A DNA stretch of 64,000 nucleotides from Streptomyces gobiensis (lineage in GTDB: Bacteria; Actinomycetota; Actinomycetes; Streptomycetales; Streptomycetaceae). The stretch lies in NCBI RefSeq assembly GCF_021216675.1, contig NZ_CP086120.1, positions 4,524,501 to 4,588,500 of the forward strand. Reading direction: 5' to 3'. Of this stretch, positions 42,751 through 52,411 are shown piece after piece. The notes under the pieces were generated by a model. It did no database searches. It was not told the DNA's origin and saw only the letters and a list, made by a program, of their open reading frames with translations. The stretch's first letter is position 1, and each line of letters begins with the position of its first letter. The position numbers and the translations under genes are program-made.

Positions 42751-42798
42751 GACGGTGTGCGGGGCAGCGGTACGCGTACCACGGCACCGCACACCGTC
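42751..42798 (+). terminator. Terminator after gluABCD
   Basis: Perfect 12-bp outer stem GACGGTGTGCGG (42751-42762) / CCGCACACCGTC (42787-42798). The loop contains the self-complementary GGTACGCGTACC (42769-42780), giving a branched hairpin. Confidence 0.75.
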
Positions 42799-42920
42799 GG
42801 ACGTCACTTGACGCCGGAACAGGCAGTGGGTTGCATACGTTCTGTGATCACGCACCAGGGCCGCTTGGCGTCAACTCCCCCTGCCCGTAAGGTCCGCGAG
42901 GACAGCGAGGGCTGCCTGCC

Positions 42921-44489
42921 GTGGACCCGGTGATCGTGGTCGGCGCGGGCCCGGTCGGACTCGCGCTGGCGCTGGCGCTCGCGCGGCACGAGGTGCCCTC
43001 GGTCGTGCTCGAGGCCGGGGACGGTGAGACTACCCCACGCCCCGCACGAAGCTGTGTCCTGCGGCCCGATACGGCGGCGCTCGCCCGGCGACTGGCCGGC
43101 ACGGGCGCCGCCCTGGACGGCGCGCACTGGAAGGTGTGGCGGACGCTGCGGCGCCGGCAGACCATACGACAGGAGGACTTCGCCCCGGCCGACGCGCCAC
43201 TGCATCTGCACCAGCACGCGCTGACCGAAGCGCTACGCGCCGCCGTCCGCCGTCAGGATCTGATCCATCTCGCCACCGAGGGCAGACTCACCGGACTGGA
43301 GCAGCACGGCGACGGCATCAGCGCCCACACCCGGGGCCCACGGGGCACCTCCTGGCACGGCAGCTATCTGGTCGGCTGCGACGGCGCCCGCTCGACCGTG
43401 CGTAAGCTGCTCGCCATCCGTTTCCCCGGGCGTACCGCCGTGGAGCGGCACGCCGTGGCCGCGCTCCAGGCCGGACTCCCCTGGCCCGATGAGGCCCTGC
43501 TGCACCGCGAGCCGCCCGGCCCCGGCGGCGAGATCTCCGCCCGGGCGCTGCCCGACGGCGTATGGCGGCTGGACTGGCTGCTGCCGCCGCGCGGCGACCT
43601 GGTCACCCCCGAAGCCATGCTGCGCTGGATCAACGCCACCCTCACCCGATGGACAGGGCAGCCGGAACCACGCTACGAACTCCTCGACACCGGCGTACAC
43701 ACCGCACATCAGCGGCTCGCCCGGCGCTGGCGCTCCGGGCGTGCCTTTCTCGCCGGGGACGCCGCCCATCTGCTGGGCGCACTGGGCACCCAGAGCGTCG
43801 ACGAGGGGCTACGGGACGCCGACAACCTCGCCTGGAAGCTGGCGCTGGCCTGGCACCACGGAGCGTCCGGGGAACTGCTCGACAGCTACGAGGCCGAGCG
43901 GCGAGCCGCCGTCGGCGCCCGGCTGCGCGCCCTGGACCAGGCGCTGCCACTGGTCCGGGGAAGCGGCGGGCTGCGCACCCTGCTGCCGGGCGGCTCGCGT
44001 GGCCCTCTGACGCTGCTCACGGACGGTCACCTCGGCCGGGGCTCCCTGGGTGCCCCCGGCGGTTACGCCCGCTCACCGCTGGCGGCACCGCCCGAGGTCA
44101 CCCGGGAAACGGTCGGTACGGGGCTGGGCGAGGTGGCCGCCGACGTTCCGGTGACCGCGCTGGACGGGGTGCGGCAGCCGCTGTGGCAGCGGCTGGGCCG
44201 TGAGCTGCTGGTCGTGCTGGTCGCTCCCGGCACCCGGGTCTGGGACAGCCGGCACTGGCTGCGTGCCGGTCTTATGCCCGAACTTGCCTCGGCTGTGCGG
44301 ACCTTGCCGCTCCCCGCCGAACTTCTGGTCGCCGAGAGCTACCCGGGCGCGGCCGCTCACACCGTCCTGGTCATCCGCCCGGACGGCCACCTGGCCGCCG
44401 CCCTGCCGGGCGCCCAGCCCCGTGCGCTCCACGCGTGCGCGGCGGCACTGTGCATGAGGTCCAAGCCCCATGCGCTGCCCAACTCGTGA
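42921..44489 (+). CDS. FAD-dependent aromatic monooxygenase
   Basis: 522 residues, GTG start. Class A flavoprotein hydroxylase (PheA/TfdB/UbiH family): FAD GxGxxG motif VIVVGAGPVGLALALALARHE, DG motif LVGCDGARSTVRKLL, GD motif RAFLAGDAAHLLGALGTQSVDEGLRDADNLAWKLA, and a C-terminal thioredoxin-like domain. Such enzymes hydroxylate phenolic or polyketide substrates with NAD(P)H and O2. No catabolic or biosynthetic partner is adjacent, so the substrate is unknown. Converges with the acetyltransferase gene over 9 bp. Confidence 0.9.
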   Translation: MDPVIVVGAGPVGLALALALARHEVPSVVLEAGDGETTPRPARSCVLRPDTAALARRLAGTGAALDGAHWKVWRTLRRRQTIRQEDFAPADAPLHLHQHALTEALRAAVRRQDLIHLATEGRLTGLEQHGDGISAHTRGPRGTSWHGSYLVGCDGARSTVRKLLAIRFPGRTAVERHAVAALQAGLPWPDEALLHREPPGPGGEISARALPDGVWRLDWLLPPRGDLVTPEAMLRWINATLTRWTGQPEPRYELLDTGVHTAHQRLARRWRSGRAFLAGDAAHLLGALGTQSVDEGLRDADNLAWKLALAWHHGASGELLDSYEAERRAAVGARLRALDQALPLVRGSGGLRTLLPGGSRGPLTLLTDGHLGRGSLGAPGGYARSPLAAPPEVTRETVGTGLGEVAADVPVTALDGVRQPLWQRLGRELLVVLVAPGTRVWDSRHWLRAGLMPELASAVRTLPLPAELLVAESYPGAAAHTVLVIRPDGHLAAALPGAQPRALHACAAALCMRSKPHALPNS

Positions 44490-44498
44490 TCACGCCGC

Positions 44499-45506
44499 CT
44501 AACTCGTGATCACTACGGCCAGTACCGCCAGCCAGCACACCGCCACCAGCGACGGAAGCAGCACCATAATGATCCCGGTAGGCGACGCGCTGAGCCATTT
44601 CCCGCCCTGGTCCCCGATGTTCCGGCTCACTATGCGGTGCCCACCGTGCCAGGCCATATAGTCCTCAAGCTCCGTCACGGCCTGCTTGCGCGCCTGCAGA
44701 TAGCGTCGCCCGAAGCGCAGCATCTGCGAGAAGGCGACCGACGCCCCAAAGCCGATGATCGCGATAATGATGGCAAGACCGCGGGCGGTGTGCTCCGACT
44801 CGGCCCCCTCCTTGCTCAGCGTGAACGCGGTCGCGGCGGCCAGACCGGCGGTGATGTAGAAGAAGTTGTTGAGCTTCTGCCAGTTGGTGCTGTCCTCGTG
44901 CTTGTATAAGTCGACGGAGATCGCGTACTGCGCCTGCAGCATGGCTTCGCGGGGCTTGCGCCAGATCCACACCACGCGCGGCCGTCCATCGGGCGGCGTA
45001 AGCCGGGTCAGCTCCTGGAAGCCGACCTTGCGGTGGAAGCGGGCGGAGGCGTCGTTCGGCGGCTCACAGACCACGGCCGCGATGACCGGGCTCTCGTGCC
45101 ACTGCTCCAGCACGTGGTAGTAGAGCATCGAGGCGATGCCGGTACGGGCCGCATCCCGGGAGACACAGATCTGCTTGATGACCAGGAACTTACCGAGCAC
45201 CGACTTGAAATGACGGTTCAGCCACTCATCGGGCTCCACCTGGTCATCGCTGTACGCCATGATGAAGCCGAGGACATCGCTCCCTTTGAGCGCCACATAG
45301 AAGTGCTCGGCGGTGGTCAGCCGCGCACGGTAGGTGTCCGCGCCATAGGCGGACACCAGGAATCCCTCCTGACGTGCGGTGTGGGGTTCCGTGCCGTCCA
45401 GCGCCCGCGACTTGGCGAGTGCCACGATCCGCTCTACATGATCTTCGGTGGCCCGGACGATCTCGATCCGCTCACCCGTACGTCCGTGCTCCGATTCCCC
45501 GGTCAT
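44499..45506 (-). CDS. GNAT acetyltransferase fused to a membrane domain
   Basis: 335 residues in two parts. Residues 14-183 are a GNAT fold (RATEDHVERIVALAKSRAL; acetyl-CoA loop ICVSRDAARTGIASMLYYHVL; PNDASARFHRKVGFQELTRL). Residues 190-335 hold a helix QYAISVDLYKHEDSTNWQKL, two close membrane helices (214-230 and 242-262), a charged helix RFGRRYLQARKQAVTELEDYM and a last membrane helix (311-333). The second part recalls two-helix SLATT/RipA-like membrane modules, but the match is loose. One Leu is encoded by TTA (complement of 44907-44909). The acetyl acceptor is unknown. The fusion is continuous, with no frameshift. Confidence 0.75.
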   Translation of the reverse strand: MTGESEHGRTGERIEIVRATEDHVERIVALAKSRALDGTEPHTARQEGFLVSAYGADTYRARLTTAEHFYVALKGSDVLGFIMAYSDDQVEPDEWLNRHFKSVLGKFLVIKQICVSRDAARTGIASMLYYHVLEQWHESPVIAAVVCEPPNDASARFHRKVGFQELTRLTPPDGRPRVVWIWRKPREAMLQAQYAISVDLYKHEDSTNWQKLNNFFYITAGLAAATAFTLSKEGAESEHTARGLAIIIAIIGFGASVAFSQMLRFGRRYLQARKQAVTELEDYMAWHGGHRIVSRNIGDQGGKWLSASPTGIIMVLLPSLVAVCWLAVLAVVITS

Positions 45507-45564
45507 CCGTGTGCGTCCCCTCGTTACGGCTGCCGAAGGTCAACTTACCCTGCCTCACGCCCAG

Positions 45565-46545
45565 TCAGGGCTTGACCGCCCGGTAGTAGCGCTGGGCGCC
45601 CTCGTGCAGCGGCAGCGGGTCCGTATAGATCGCCGTACGCAGGTCGACCTTCTGGGCGGCGTGGACCTCACGGCCGATGTGGTCACGGCTGCTGATCAGG
45701 GATCGGGTCAGGCCCTCGGTCAGCGCGGCGTCCGTACGGTCCGTGGTGACCAGCAAGTTCGCCACGGCCACCGTCTTGACCGCCTCGCCGCGCTGAACGG
45801 CCGGGTACGCGTCCGCGGGCATGACCGCCGCGCGGTAGTGGCGGGCCTGCGGCTCCTGGGCATGCAGTTCCGGGATGAGACCGCCGAGCTCCACCAACCG
45901 GATATCGGTGCGCTGGGCGAGATTCTGGATGGCCGTCGTCGGCAGCCCACCGGTCCAGAAGAAAGCGTCCAGCTCGCCCTTCTCCAGCAGCCCGGGCATC
46001 GTGTCGATGCCCTGATAGACCGGGGTGATGTCCCGTTCGGAGTCGAGCCCCGCAGCCCTGAGCAGACGGCGCGCGATCGGCCGTACTCCGGACCGCCGCT
46101 GGCCGACCCCCACCTTGAGCCCCTTCAGATCCTCGGCCTCCCGGACCGTGGAATCCGCCGGGACGATCAGCTGCACATAGTCGTCGTACAGCCGCGCACA
46201 GGCCCGCAGCCGCCCGGCGTCCTTGCCGCCCTTCTTCAGATACTCGGCGGCCACATCCGACTGCGCGATGGTGAACGCCGCCTCACCGGAGATCACCCGC
46301 TCAATGTTCTGCACCGAACCCTGACTGGGCTGGAGCACCAGCTCGACGTCCGGCAGATCCTGCCGCAGCCGCTCCTTGAGCAGCGCGCCGTACCGGTCGT
46401 ACACGCCCGTCGGCACCCCCGTCGCGAAGGTGACCGGACCACTGGGCGCCGGGCTGCCGCCCGGCAGCAGCCACCACAGCAGCAGCCCGAGCGCCACCAC
46501 GACCACCCCGGCGGCCTGCAGTATCCGGCGTCTGCTGCTCTCCAT
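45565..46545 (-). CDS. TAXI-family TRAP solute-binding protein
   Basis: About 326 residues, N-terminally anchored by one hydrophobic helix (RRILQAAGVVVVALGLLLWWLLPGG) without a lipobox. The TAXI fold is clear: ATGVPTGVYDRYGALLKERL, VQNIERVISGEAAFTIAQSDVAAEYL, DLKGLKVGVGQRRSGVRPIARRLL and GELDAFFWTGGLPTTAIQNLA. TAXI proteins bind small organic acids such as glutamate or 2-oxoglutarate for TRAP transporters. No TRAP membrane subunit gene is in the window, so it may have another role or use a distant partner. Divergent from miaB by 45 nt. Confidence 0.87.
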   Translation of the reverse strand: MESSRRRILQAAGVVVVALGLLLWWLLPGGSPAPSGPVTFATGVPTGVYDRYGALLKERLRQDLPDVELVLQPSQGSVQNIERVISGEAAFTIAQSDVAAEYLKKGGKDAGRLRACARLYDDYVQLIVPADSTVREAEDLKGLKVGVGQRRSGVRPIARRLLRAAGLDSERDITPVYQGIDTMPGLLEKGELDAFFWTGGLPTTAIQNLAQRTDIRLVELGGLIPELHAQEPQARHYRAAVMPADAYPAVQRGEAVKTVAVANLLVTTDRTDAALTEGLTRSLISSRDHIGREVHAAQKVDLRTAIYTDPLPLHEGAQRYYRAVKP

Positions 46546-46590
46546 GGCCTGGATCCTGCCATCCCGCCCACCGGATAGGGAGAGGCGAGG

Positions 46591-48108
<1,518 letters not shown>

Positions 48109-48114
48109 GTGTCC

Positions 48115-48288
48115 TCCCCAGCCCCGCCCCTTCCCGAAACTGGGGGCTCGGCCCCCAGACCTCCGGTCCTCAATCTCCCCCGGGAGGTGCTCCGGGGCGG
48201 GGTCGATTTTCGAGCCCGTCCTGGGGGCACCTCCCAGCGTTAGCTGGGGGAGATTGAGGACGAGTTCGGGAAGGGGCGGGGCTGGGGA
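48115..48288. mobile_element. MITE-like inverted-repeat element after miaB
   Basis: 174 bp with perfect 24-bp terminal inverted repeats: 48115-48138 (TCCCCAGCCCCG...CCGAA) and 48265-48288 (TTCGGGAAGG...GGGGA). An inner perfect 15-bp pair is TCCTCAATCTCCCCC (48167-48181) / GGGGGAGATTGAGGA (48246-48260), and there is a small hairpin CTGGGGGC-TCG-GCCCCCAG (48140-48158). GTCC flanks both ends as a direct repeat (48111-48114 and 48289-48292), a possible target duplication. No transposase. The end sequence is shared with the spacer repeats at 6795-7112 and 36646-36890. It starts 6 nt after the miaB stop and may also terminate transcription. Confidence 0.6.
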
Positions 48289-48353
48289 GTCCCTCCGGGG
48301 CACGCCCGGTGCGGCGCTCGCTCGGGGGCCCGGCCACCCATAAGCTGCGCTGC

Positions 48354-49061
48354 ATGCTTGTAGCCGCTGCCGTCTGCCCCTGCCCCCCGCTGCTGGTGCC
48401 CGACGTCGCCGGGGGCGCCGCCCACGAGATGGACGACGCCCGGGCCGCCTGTTACGACGCCGTGGGCGTCCTCGCCGCCGCCCGCCCCGACCGGCTGGTC
48501 GTCGTCGGCCCCGCCGGGCGGCCCTCGCGGGGTGCGTTCCCGCCCGGCAGCCGGGGGTCCTTCCGGGGCTTCGGAGTTGATCTGGAGGTCACCCTCGGCC
48601 ATGGCGAAGGCGGGCCCCGCGCGCTGCCGCCGTCGCTCGCCGTTGCCGCGTGGCTGCTGGAGCGTACGGAGTGGAGCGCCGCTCCCGTAGAGGGGCTGGG
48701 GGTGGGCGAGCCGCTGGACCCGGAGCGGTGCGAGACCGTCGGCCGGGAGATCGCGGGTGAGGATGAGCGGGTCGCGCTGCTGGTGATGGGGGATGGCAGC
48801 GCCTGCCGCACCCTGAAGGCGCCCGGCTACTTCGATGAGCGGGCCGCCGCCTTCGACGCGGCGGCCGCCCGCGCCCTGGGCGCAGCCGACACCGCCGCGC
48901 TGGCGGCACTCGACGCGGAGCTGGCGTTTGAGCTGAAGGCATCCGGCCGGTCCTGCTGGCAGCTGCTGGCGGGCGCGGGGGAGAAGGCGGGCCTGCGCGG
49001 AAGCCTGCTGTACGACAGCGCCCCCTACGGCGTCGGCTACTTCGTGGCCAGCTGGTCCTGA
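48354..49061 (+). CDS. Class III extradiol dioxygenase-like (LigB-fold) protein
   Basis: About 235 residues, MLVAAAVCPCPPLLVPDVAGGAAHEMDDARAA..., a LigB/MEMO-like fold conserved between miaB and miaA in Streptomyces. The metal-binding histidines of true LigB enzymes are not evident (PPLLVP and VMGDGSACRTLKAPGYFDERAAAFD are conserved instead), so catalysis is doubtful. ATG 48354 gives the family N-terminus. Followed by a 13-bp-stem terminator. Confidence 0.8.
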   Translation: MLVAAAVCPCPPLLVPDVAGGAAHEMDDARAACYDAVGVLAAARPDRLVVVGPAGRPSRGAFPPGSRGSFRGFGVDLEVTLGHGEGGPRALPPSLAVAAWLLERTEWSAAPVEGLGVGEPLDPERCETVGREIAGEDERVALLVMGDGSACRTLKAPGYFDERAAAFDAAAARALGAADTAALAALDAELAFELKASGRSCWQLLAGAGEKAGLRGSLLYDSAPYGVGYFVASWS

Positions 49062-49081
49062 CAGCTCGTCCTGACACGGCA

Positions 49082-49111
49082 CGGCCGCACAGCTCCACAG
49101 CTGTGCGGCCG
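49082..49111. terminator. Two-way terminator hairpin
   Basis: Perfect 13-bp stem CGGCCGCACAGCT / AGCTGTGCGGCCG with loop CCAC, between the convergent LigB-like gene (plus) and the antitoxin-like gene (minus). Confidence 0.8.
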
Positions 49112-49140
49112 ATGCGCGAAGGACGGCGGCGGGGACGGGG

Positions 49141-49392
49141 TCAGGACCCGTCCTTGTCCTTGCCGTTCTTGTCGTTCTTGTTGTCCTTGTTGTCCTTCGT
49201 ACCGTTCTTGTCGTCCTGCTCATCGGAAAGGCGGCCTACGGCCTCCTTGGCCTTCTCGGTGCCCGTCTTGATGCGGTCGCTGTACTTGCCCTTGGTCTTG
49301 GCGTCCACCGCTTTCGCGGCCTTCTCCAGTCCCGTGCCGACCTTGTCTCCGTGCTGTCCGAGCATGCTCTTGACCTTGCCCATGAAGCTCAT
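49141..49392 (-). CDS. Rv0909-type antitoxin-like small protein
   Basis: 83 residues, MSFMGKVKSMLGQHGDKVGTGLEKAAKAVDAKTKGKYSDRI..., with a very hydrophilic Asp/Lys/Asn tail (KDNKDNKNDKNGKDKDGS). It resembles the family annotated as antitoxin (Rv0909/MT0933), common in actinobacteria. No toxin gene is adjacent, so real antitoxin function is doubtful. ATG 49392 has GAAGG 8 nt upstream; GTG 49401 is in frame. It follows the acidic small protein gene on the same strand after 26 nt. Confidence 0.65.
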   Translation of the reverse strand: MSFMGKVKSMLGQHGDKVGTGLEKAAKAVDAKTKGKYSDRIKTGTEKAKEAVGRLSDEQDDKNGTKDNKDNKNDKNGKDKDGS

Positions 49393-49418
49393 GGCGGTCA
49401 CCTTCCCTTGATCTGCGA

Positions 49419-49694
49419 CTACTTACGGGCGCCTTCGCCGGCCTCGCTGTCGGCGGCTTCCTCCGCGGACTGCTGCTTCGGAATGTCCACTCCCTCGGCG
49501 GTCGAGGCCTCGTCCGACTCCTCCGTCTCGTCGGAGCCCTTGATCGTATCGGTCTCCCCGGCCTTCTCGGCAGTCGCCTTTTCGGTCTCCGTCGTCGTCT
49601 CCGCGCCCTCGGATTCCGCACTCTGGGCGGCGGTGGGACCCTCCTCGGTTGACGCATCCGACGACTTACGACGGAACCAGGCAAAAACGCCCAT
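49419..49694 (-). CDS. Small acidic hypothetical protein
   Basis: 91 residues. Starts MGVFAWFRRKSSDAS, a short basic amphipathic head, then a low-complexity Glu/Thr/Ala/Ser region and a conserved tail (VDIPKQQSAEEAADSEAGEGARK). I recall similar streptomycete proteins next to miaA; function unknown. ATG 49694 follows GGAGA. Divergent from miaA. Probably co-transcribed with the antitoxin-like gene downstream. Confidence 0.65.
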   Translation of the reverse strand: MGVFAWFRRKSSDASTEEGPTAAQSAESEGAETTTETEKATAEKAGETDTIKGSDETEESDEASTAEGVDIPKQQSAEEAADSEAGEGARK

Positions 49695-49876
49695 AATTTC
49701 TCCAGACCTTACTCGTGTGAGCGAAATCCCGAGCCTCCCGGAGCGTCTCCTTGCGCTGCCGGGGGCACCGGTCCGGGAACCGGCTGTCGGAACCTCGCAA
49801 CAGGCAACGACGCCCACTGCGGAGCGTCACGTCGCTCATTCGTGAAGCACCTGGGAGGTTTGCGAGACTTACGAGT

Positions 49877-50824
49877 GTGAAATGCGCAGCTCCCGTTCCC
49901 CGGGTCATCGCCGTTGTCGGTCCCACCGCGGCCGGAAAGTCCGATCTGGGCGTCACCCTGGCCCAGCGGCTGGGCGGCGAGGTCATCAACGCCGACTCCA
50001 TGCAGCTCTACCGCGGTATGGACATCGGCACCGCCAAGCTGAGCCCGGCCGAACGGCAGGGTGTCCCGCACCACCTGCTGGACATCTGGGATGTCACGGT
50101 CGCCGCCAGCGTCGCCGAGTACCAGCGGCTCGCCCGCGCCGAGATCGACCGGCTGCTCGCCGAAGGCCGTATCCCCGTACTGGTCGGCGGCTCCGGGCTC
50201 TACGTCCGTGGCGCCATCGACGCCCTCGACTTCCCGGGTACGGACCCCGCTGTCCGCAACCGGCTGGAGGAGGAGCTGGCGGAACACGGCTCCGGGCCGC
50301 TGCACCAGCGGCTGGCCGCCGCCGACCCCGAGGCGGCCCGGGCGATCCTGCCCAGCAACGGCCGCCGGATCGTCCGCGCGCTCGAGGTGATCAAGATCAC
50401 CGGCCGCCCCTTCACCGCCAACCTGCCCGGCCCCGGCCAGGACCGGGGGGTGTACGACACCCTGCAGATCGGGGTCGATGTCGAGCGGCCCGAGCTGGAC
50501 GGGCGGATCGCCACCCGGGTCGACCGGATGTGGGCGGACGGGCTGGTCGAGGAGGTACGCGCGCTGGAGGCCGCCGGGCTCCGGGAAGGCCGTACGGCCT
50601 CCCGCGCCCTGGGCTACCAGCAGGTTCTCGCCGCCCTGGCCGGAGAGTGCACCGAGGATGAGGCGCGCGCCGAAACCGTGCGCGCGACCAAGCGCTTCGC
50701 ACGCCGACAGGACTCCTGGTTCCGCCGGGATCCGAGGGTGCGCTGGCTCAGTGGCGCCGCCGACCGGAGGGCGGAGCTCACCGAGCGCGCCATGGCGTTG
50801 CTCGAACGACCGGTCACAGCCTGA
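49877..50824 (+). CDS. miaA: tRNA dimethylallyltransferase MiaA
   Basis: 315 residues, GTG start. Transfers dimethylallyl from DMAPP to A37 of UNN-reading tRNAs; the product is the substrate of MiaB. P-loop VVGPTAAGKSDLG, DSMQLYRGMDIGTAK (catalytic Asp, DMAPP contacts), GGSGLYVRG, and C-terminal TKRFARRQDSWFRRDPRVRWL. Because ms2i6A37 modification affects the bldA leucyl tRNA in Streptomyces, MiaA can influence TTA-codon translation. Confidence 0.95.
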   Translation: MKCAAPVPRVIAVVGPTAAGKSDLGVTLAQRLGGEVINADSMQLYRGMDIGTAKLSPAERQGVPHHLLDIWDVTVAASVAEYQRLARAEIDRLLAEGRIPVLVGGSGLYVRGAIDALDFPGTDPAVRNRLEEELAEHGSGPLHQRLAAADPEAARAILPSNGRRIVRALEVIKITGRPFTANLPGPGQDRGVYDTLQIGVDVERPELDGRIATRVDRMWADGLVEEVRALEAAGLREGRTASRALGYQQVLAALAGECTEDEARAETVRATKRFARRQDSWFRRDPRVRWLSGAADRRAELTERAMALLERPVTA

Positions 50825-50928
50825 TCACGTGATGGCATCGGGACGCTCCTGGCGGCCTGGTGGGCCGTGCGGACGTGCCATTATCAACGATCGAGCCGCA
50901 ATGCCGTGAGTTGGGAGGGCGCGTGGCG

Positions 50929-51351
50929 ATGGAGGCCGGCCCTCGTGACAGCGACGACCCCACCCTGGATCCGCTGACCGACGACCCCGCGGAGACCTCC
51001 GGGGTGGACGGTGGTGAGTTCTATGGCGAGCTGCGCCCACCGCGGCGGCTGCGGATCTGGCAGCTCGCCCCGATCGTCGGCCTGGCCGCGATCGGTTCCC
51101 TGATGTTCGCCTTCCCGCTCGCCTTCGAGCTCGGCGACGGCGGCGCGGTCATCGCCATGCTCGGGCTGCTGCTCTGCGGCTGTGCCGCAGGCTGGGGCAT
51201 GATGGCGGCCCGCCGGGTGGGCTACTCGCTGCCCGGACTGCCGCCCCGTGGCTGTGGCCGCCGCCAGGACTGGCGGCTGATCGTGCTCTACACCGTGATC
51301 TTCGGCGCCTTGGTCGCGCTCGCCATCTGGCGGGTCGCACGGCTCAAATAG
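50929..51351 (+). CDS. Three-helix membrane protein of unknown function
   Basis: About 140 residues: acidic N-terminal segment (DSDDPTLDPLTDDPAET), then three membrane helices (LAPIVGLAAIGSLMFAFPLAFEL, AVIAMLGLLLCGCAAGWGMMAARRVGY, LIVLYTVIFGALVALAIWRVA). GGGAGG lies 9 nt before ATG 50929; GTG 50923 is too close to it. Conserved between miaA and dapF in Streptomyces as far as I recall. Function unknown. Confidence 0.7.
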   Translation: MEAGPRDSDDPTLDPLTDDPAETSGVDGGEFYGELRPPRRLRIWQLAPIVGLAAIGSLMFAFPLAFELGDGGAVIAMLGLLLCGCAAGWGMMAARRVGYSLPGLPPRGCGRRQDWRLIVLYTVIFGALVALAIWRVARLK

Positions 51352-51383
51352 GGTCGGCACGGCCCCTCCCGTACGATCGGTGT

Positions 51384-52265
51384 GTGAGCAGCGCAGCGCA
51401 GCCGATCGCCTTCCTCAAAGGGCATGGCACCGAGAATGACTTCGTGATCGTCCCCGACCCGGACGGGCGGCTCGAGCTGTCCCGGGCCGCCGTCGCCCGG
51501 CTGTGCGACCGGCGGGCCGGGATCGGCGGTGATGGGCTGCTGCGGGTCGTACGGTCCGCGGCACACCCCGAGGCGCGGGCGATGGCCGCGGAGGCCGAGT
51601 GGTTCATGGACTACCGCAACAGCGACGGCAGTGTCGCTGAGATGTGCGGCAACGGCGTCCGGGTCTTCGCCCGCTGTCTGGAGCGGGCCGGGCTGGCCGA
51701 GGCCGGGGATCTCGCGATCGCGACCCGTGCGGGTGTCCGGAAGACGCACCTCGCCAAGAGCGGGGATGTCACCGTCTGCATGGGCAAGGCGCTGCTGCCC
51801 GACGGGCCGCAGGGGGATGTCACCGTCACGGTGGGGGAGCGGAGTTGGCCGGCCCGTAACGTCAATATGGGCAATCCGCATGCCGTCGCCTTCGTCGAAG
51901 ACCTCGATCACGCGGGCACCCTGCTCAGCATGCCCACCGTCACACCGGCCGCCGCCTATCCGGACGGCACCAATGTCGAGTTCGTCGTCGACCGGGGCCC
52001 GCGCCATGTCGCCCTGCGCGTCCATGAGCGTGGCTCCGGCGAGACCCGCTCCTGTGGCACCGGCGCCTGTGCCGTGATGGTCGCCGCCGCTCGTCGCGAT
52101 GGCGCCGACCCGGCCGTGGACGGCGACCCCGTCACCTACACCGTGGATGTTCCCGGTGGACGACTGCTGATCACCGAGCGGCCGGACGGGGAGATCGAGA
52201 TGACCGGTCCCGCCGTGATTGTGGCCGAGGGCACCATCGATTCCGGCTGGCTGTCGCTTCGTTGA
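51384..52265 (+). CDS. dapF: Diaminopimelate epimerase
   Basis: 293 residues, GTG start. PLP-independent racemisation of LL- to meso-diaminopimelate. LL-DAP itself is the cell-wall diamino acid of Streptomyces, so here the enzyme mainly serves lysine synthesis through meso-DAP. The two catalytic cysteines are in EMCGNGVRVFAR and TRSCGTGACAV; KGHGTENDFVIV and NMGNPHAV are family landmarks. 32 nt after the membrane protein gene. Confidence 0.95.
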   Translation: MSSAAQPIAFLKGHGTENDFVIVPDPDGRLELSRAAVARLCDRRAGIGGDGLLRVVRSAAHPEARAMAAEAEWFMDYRNSDGSVAEMCGNGVRVFARCLERAGLAEAGDLAIATRAGVRKTHLAKSGDVTVCMGKALLPDGPQGDVTVTVGERSWPARNVNMGNPHAVAFVEDLDHAGTLLSMPTVTPAAAYPDGTNVEFVVDRGPRHVALRVHERGSGETRSCGTGACAVMVAAARRDGADPAVDGDPVTYTVDVPGGRLLITERPDGEIEMTGPAVIVAEGTIDSGWLSLR

Positions 52266-52411
52266 TCTTTATGTCCCGGCATATGCGTAGCTCGAATAGG
52301 TGATACGTACCACGGTGGGCAGGAGCTGGGCCGCAGCGGGTGATGAGGTCGATAACATCAGGCATCTGACGCTGCGACACCTCAACTGCGACATCTCAAA
52401 GGGGGCTGCCC

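Noticed and set aside
49141..49392. A toxin-antitoxin pair formed by the two small minus-strand genes
   Set aside because: The neighbour (49419-49694) is an acidic low-complexity protein and shows no toxin features.
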